From assembly GCA_944320465.1 (NCBI GenBank), contig CALUHO010000001.1, forward strand, positions 124,001-188,000: 64,000 nt of DNA. The letters are read 5' to 3'. The notes beneath the pieces are model-generated. The model worked only from the letters and a program-made list of their open reading frames with translations. It was not told the origin of the DNA and did no database searches. The stretch is from an uncultured Bacteroidales bacterium. Lineage in GTDB: Bacteria; Bacteroidota; Bacteroidia; Bacteroidales; P3. This document shows, one piece after another, positions 62,088 to 64,000 of the stretch (the stretch's first letter is position 1; the number at the start of each line of letters is the position of its first letter). Position numbers and translations under genes: made by a program.

Positions 62088-63091
62088 ACAAGGCAAAAGA
62101 AGCCAAGAAAGACGAATTTTATACGCAACTGGAAGATATCAACAACGAGTTGCGGCATTATCGTGAACACTTTCGCGGTAAAACAGTGTTATGCAACTGC
62201 GATGACCCGCGCGTGAGCAACTTCTTCACCTATTTCGCTTACAACTTTGAGTTCCTTGGATTGAAGAAGCTGATAACCACCTGCTACAAGAACCAAGACA
62301 TTGACCTTTTCAGCCAGAACAAGAGCGAACAGGCCGTTTACCTGGTTTATGAAGGCGACAAGAACGGCGACCATATACCCAATGCCGAAGAAATAGGCGT
62401 AAAGCCGCTGAAAGGCGACGGGGATTTCCGCAGCAAGGAATGCATCGAATTGCTCAAAGAAGCGGATATCGTGGTGACTAATCCACCGTTTTCCTTGTTC
62501 CGCGAATACGTGGCGCAACTGATGGAGTATGACAAGAAGTTTTTGATTATAGGGCATCAAAATGCCATCAAATACAAGGAAATATTCCCTCTTATCAAAG
62601 AGAATAAACTATGGTTGGGCTACGGCTTCAAGGGTGGAGCCGGGCATTTCATTTCACATTATGAAGACAAGGCTACTGCTGGTGACCATCGTGAAGGTAT
62701 GATTCGGGTATCCGGTGTTACTTGGTTCACCAATTTGGAAATAAAGAAGCGGCATGAAGATATTATTCTTTATAAGCACTATACACCTGAGGAATATCCT
62801 ACGTATGCAAATTATAACGCAATCGACGTATCAAAAACTGCTGATATTCCTTGCGACTACGATGGACTGATGGGGGTTCCTATTACATTTATGGATAAGT
62901 ACAATCCCGAACAATTTGAAATCATCGGAATTGCAGAAGGTGATTCTGGTAAAGAACTAGGGCTTGCTCCTTTTGACAGAAAACTTAAAGAGTTAAACAA
63001 AAGTTTACGGGATGGTCAACTGTTTTATATGGTCAATGGCTATCCTCAAAAGCCATTCACAAGAATTATAATCCGCAAAATCAAGAAGTAA
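62069..63091 (+). CDS. EcoRI-family adenine-specific DNA methyltransferase
   Basis: 340 residues. The start [20 protein letters not shown] and the [20 protein letters not shown] segment are the signature of the EcoRI methylase family (S-adenosylmethionine region), and N138-P-P-F141 ([12 protein letters not shown]) is the catalytic motif for N6-adenine methylation. [14 protein letters not shown] and [12 protein letters not shown] are further family blocks. It would methylate DNA to protect it from a partner nuclease; no EcoRI-like nuclease is visible in the window. Overlaps with the regulator (19 bp) and with dinD (stop/start TAATG) show an operon. Confidence 0.92.
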   Translation: MANKNLNKAKEAKKDEFYTQLEDINNELRHYREHFRGKTVLCNCDDPRVSNFFTYFAYNFEFLGLKKLITTCYKNQDIDLFSQNKSEQAVYLVYEGDKNGDHIPNAEEIGVKPLKGDGDFRSKECIELLKEADIVVTNPPFSLFREYVAQLMEYDKKFLIIGHQNAIKYKEIFPLIKENKLWLGYGFKGGAGHFISHYEDKATAGDHREGMIRVSGVTWFTNLEIKKRHEDIILYKHYTPEEYPTYANYNAIDVSKTADIPCDYDGLMGVPITFMDKYNPEQFEIIGIAEGDSGKELGLAPFDRKLKELNKSLRDGQLFYMVNGYPQKPFTRIIIRKIKK

Positions 63092-63948
63092 TGAAAGCCG
63101 AAGAAATCATAGAATTGTTCCGCCGGTTTGAATCCATCGCAAACGAATATGAGGGTGTGGAATGTTGGAGTGCAAGAGAACTCTCTACTTTACTGGGCTA
63201 TGCACAATGGCGTAACTTTGAGAATATCATAGAGAAAGCCAAAGCGGCATGTGAAAATGCAGGGCAAGAAACAGCATACCATTTTGCTGACGTCAGCAAA
63301 ATGGTTACGCTCGGTTCTGGCTCTCAGCGTGAGGTGAATGACTACATGCTGACGCGCTATGCCTGCTATCTTATAGCACAAAATGGAGATCCGCGTAAAC
63401 CACAAGTAGCATTTGCGCAAAACTATTTTGCGGTACAGACACGACGGGCTGAACTTGTGCAGAAGAGAATATTGGAACATGAACGTGTCATGGCACGTAA
63501 TAAACTGGCAGAAACGGAAAATCGTTTATCGGGTATCCTTTATGAGCGCGGAGTGGATAACAAAGGATTCGGTATCATTCGTTCTAAAGGTGACAAGGCT
63601 TTATTTCATCTGGATACGGCATTGCTAAAACGCAAGTTAGGAGCTCCCGGCAATCGACCTCTGGCAGACTTCCTTCCGACAATCAGTATCAAAGCTAAGG
63701 ATTTTGCTGCGGAAATGACCTCGGTAAATGTACTGCAGAAAGATTTGCACGGACAAGAACAAATCACTCGTGAACACGTGGATAACAATGCCGCCGTAAG
63801 GAATATGCTGCTGCAACGTGGAATAGTTCCTGAGCAGTTGCCACCAGGAGAGGATGTAAAGAAGGTGGAACGGCGATTGAAGTCTGAGGAAAAATCATTG
63901 ACTAAGAAGCAAAGCGCAAAGAAAACTTCTAAAAGAGGAAAGGAGTAA
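63091..63948 (+). CDS. dinD: DinD-like DNA-damage-inducible protein D
   Basis: 285 residues. [21 protein letters not shown] and [20 protein letters not shown] with [15 protein letters not shown] form the Bro-N/KilA-N-like N-terminal domain of the DinD family; the centre has [20 protein letters not shown] and [16 protein letters not shown]. In E. coli DinD is SOS-induced and inhibits RecA strand exchange. In Bacteroidales it often travels with methyltransferase clusters. Its ATG overlaps the methyltransferase stop by one base. The C-terminus is Lys-rich. Confidence 0.92.
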   Translation: MKAEEIIELFRRFESIANEYEGVECWSARELSTLLGYAQWRNFENIIEKAKAACENAGQETAYHFADVSKMVTLGSGSQREVNDYMLTRYACYLIAQNGDPRKPQVAFAQNYFAVQTRRAELVQKRILEHERVMARNKLAETENRLSGILYERGVDNKGFGIIRSKGDKALFHLDTALLKRKLGAPGNRPLADFLPTISIKAKDFAAEMTSVNVLQKDLHGQEQITREHVDNNAAVRNMLLQRGIVPEQLPPGEDVKKVERRLKSEEKSLTKKQSAKKTSKRGKE

Positions 63949-63951
63949 GAT

Positions 63952-64000
63952 ATGCAAATAGAATTGAAGTCCATAAAAATCTGTGATTTGATTGATGGAT
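63952..64000 (+). CDS. Start of the next gene in the methyltransferase cluster (3' truncated by window edge)
   Basis: ATG at 63952, 3 bp after the dinD stop, then QIELKSIKICDLIDG to the window edge. Sixteen codons are too few for assignment. The opening resembles that of DUF262/HNH-type nuclease proteins that accompany such methyltransferases, which would supply the missing nuclease, but this is a guess. Confidence 0.45.
   Translation, partial: MQIELKSIKICDLIDG

Noticed and set aside
1..64000. CRISPR array, tRNA or rRNA genes
   Set aside because: No set of regularly spaced 24-40 bp repeats and no cloverleaf or rRNA-like sequence was recognised by reading; the tandem cargo repeats are coding.

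Overview
The window comes from a Bacteroidota genome, most likely order Bacteroidales. Three things point there. Fifteen coding regions end in a type IX secretion system (T9SS) C-terminal sorting domain: a YPNPA-type strand, then GxYxxx, then a basic end such as KLVVR. Ribosome-binding sites are weak and several promoters match the Bacteroidetes -7 box TAnnTTTG, one with a TTTG -33 box. The housekeeping genes (methylmalonyl-CoA epimerase, dimeric glycyl-tRNA synthetase, dGTPase, SUI1/YciH) have Bacteroidales-like sequences. The genus cannot be fixed from the sequence. No T9SS machinery gene, tRNA, rRNA or CRISPR array was seen.

Layout. 1-4.9 kb: end of a T9SS cargo gene, a MATE exporter, a MalY/PatB-type C-S lyase, and a subtilase fragment that has lost its catalytic domain, with a dispersed repeat at the break. 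5-7.4 kb: the intact paralogous subtilase. 7.6-17 kb: a duplicated unit of two giant GLUG/Big2 secreted proteins, each followed on the same strand by a separate gene for a ~40-residue membrane peptide. 17-20.3 kb: an NtrY-like histidine kinase behind methylmalonyl-CoA epimerase. 20.4-42.5 kb: five very large T9SS cargos; three share an N-terminal domain resembling DUF2436 of gingipain/haemagglutinin adhesins. 42.7-45.7 kb: dGTPase and a BNR-propeller cargo.

45.9-50.3 kb is a mobile-element scar: a 206-bp MITE, an IS982-family element with a deleted transposase, a rhuM gene, and a metalloprotease gene that is frameshifted and fused to a transposase remnant. 50.3-54.5 kb holds three tandem paralogous cargos with near-identical ends and different middles, plus one more cargo. 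55.1-57.6 kb holds a small lipoprotein, a LytS-like kinase and a convergent LytTR-like regulator. 57.6-61.2 kb is housekeeping (SUI1, glyQS, a membrane-anchored phosphatase/nuclease). 61.3-64 kb holds a second MITE copy inside a decayed gene, then a defence-like cluster: frameshifted XRE regulator, EcoRI-type adenine methyltransferase, DinD, and the start of a further gene.

Most cargo genes probably make surface-attached or released adhesins and proteases exported through Sec and then T9SS. Repeats are frequent and lie at several gene breakpoints, so the window looks like a surface-protein region that is actively duplicated and rearranged. The least-described items are the paired micro-membrane proteins, a REP-like hairpin with a conserved loop, the three-gene cassette-like array, and the lipoprotein/LytS/LytTR locus with a triple 11-bp repeat upstream.
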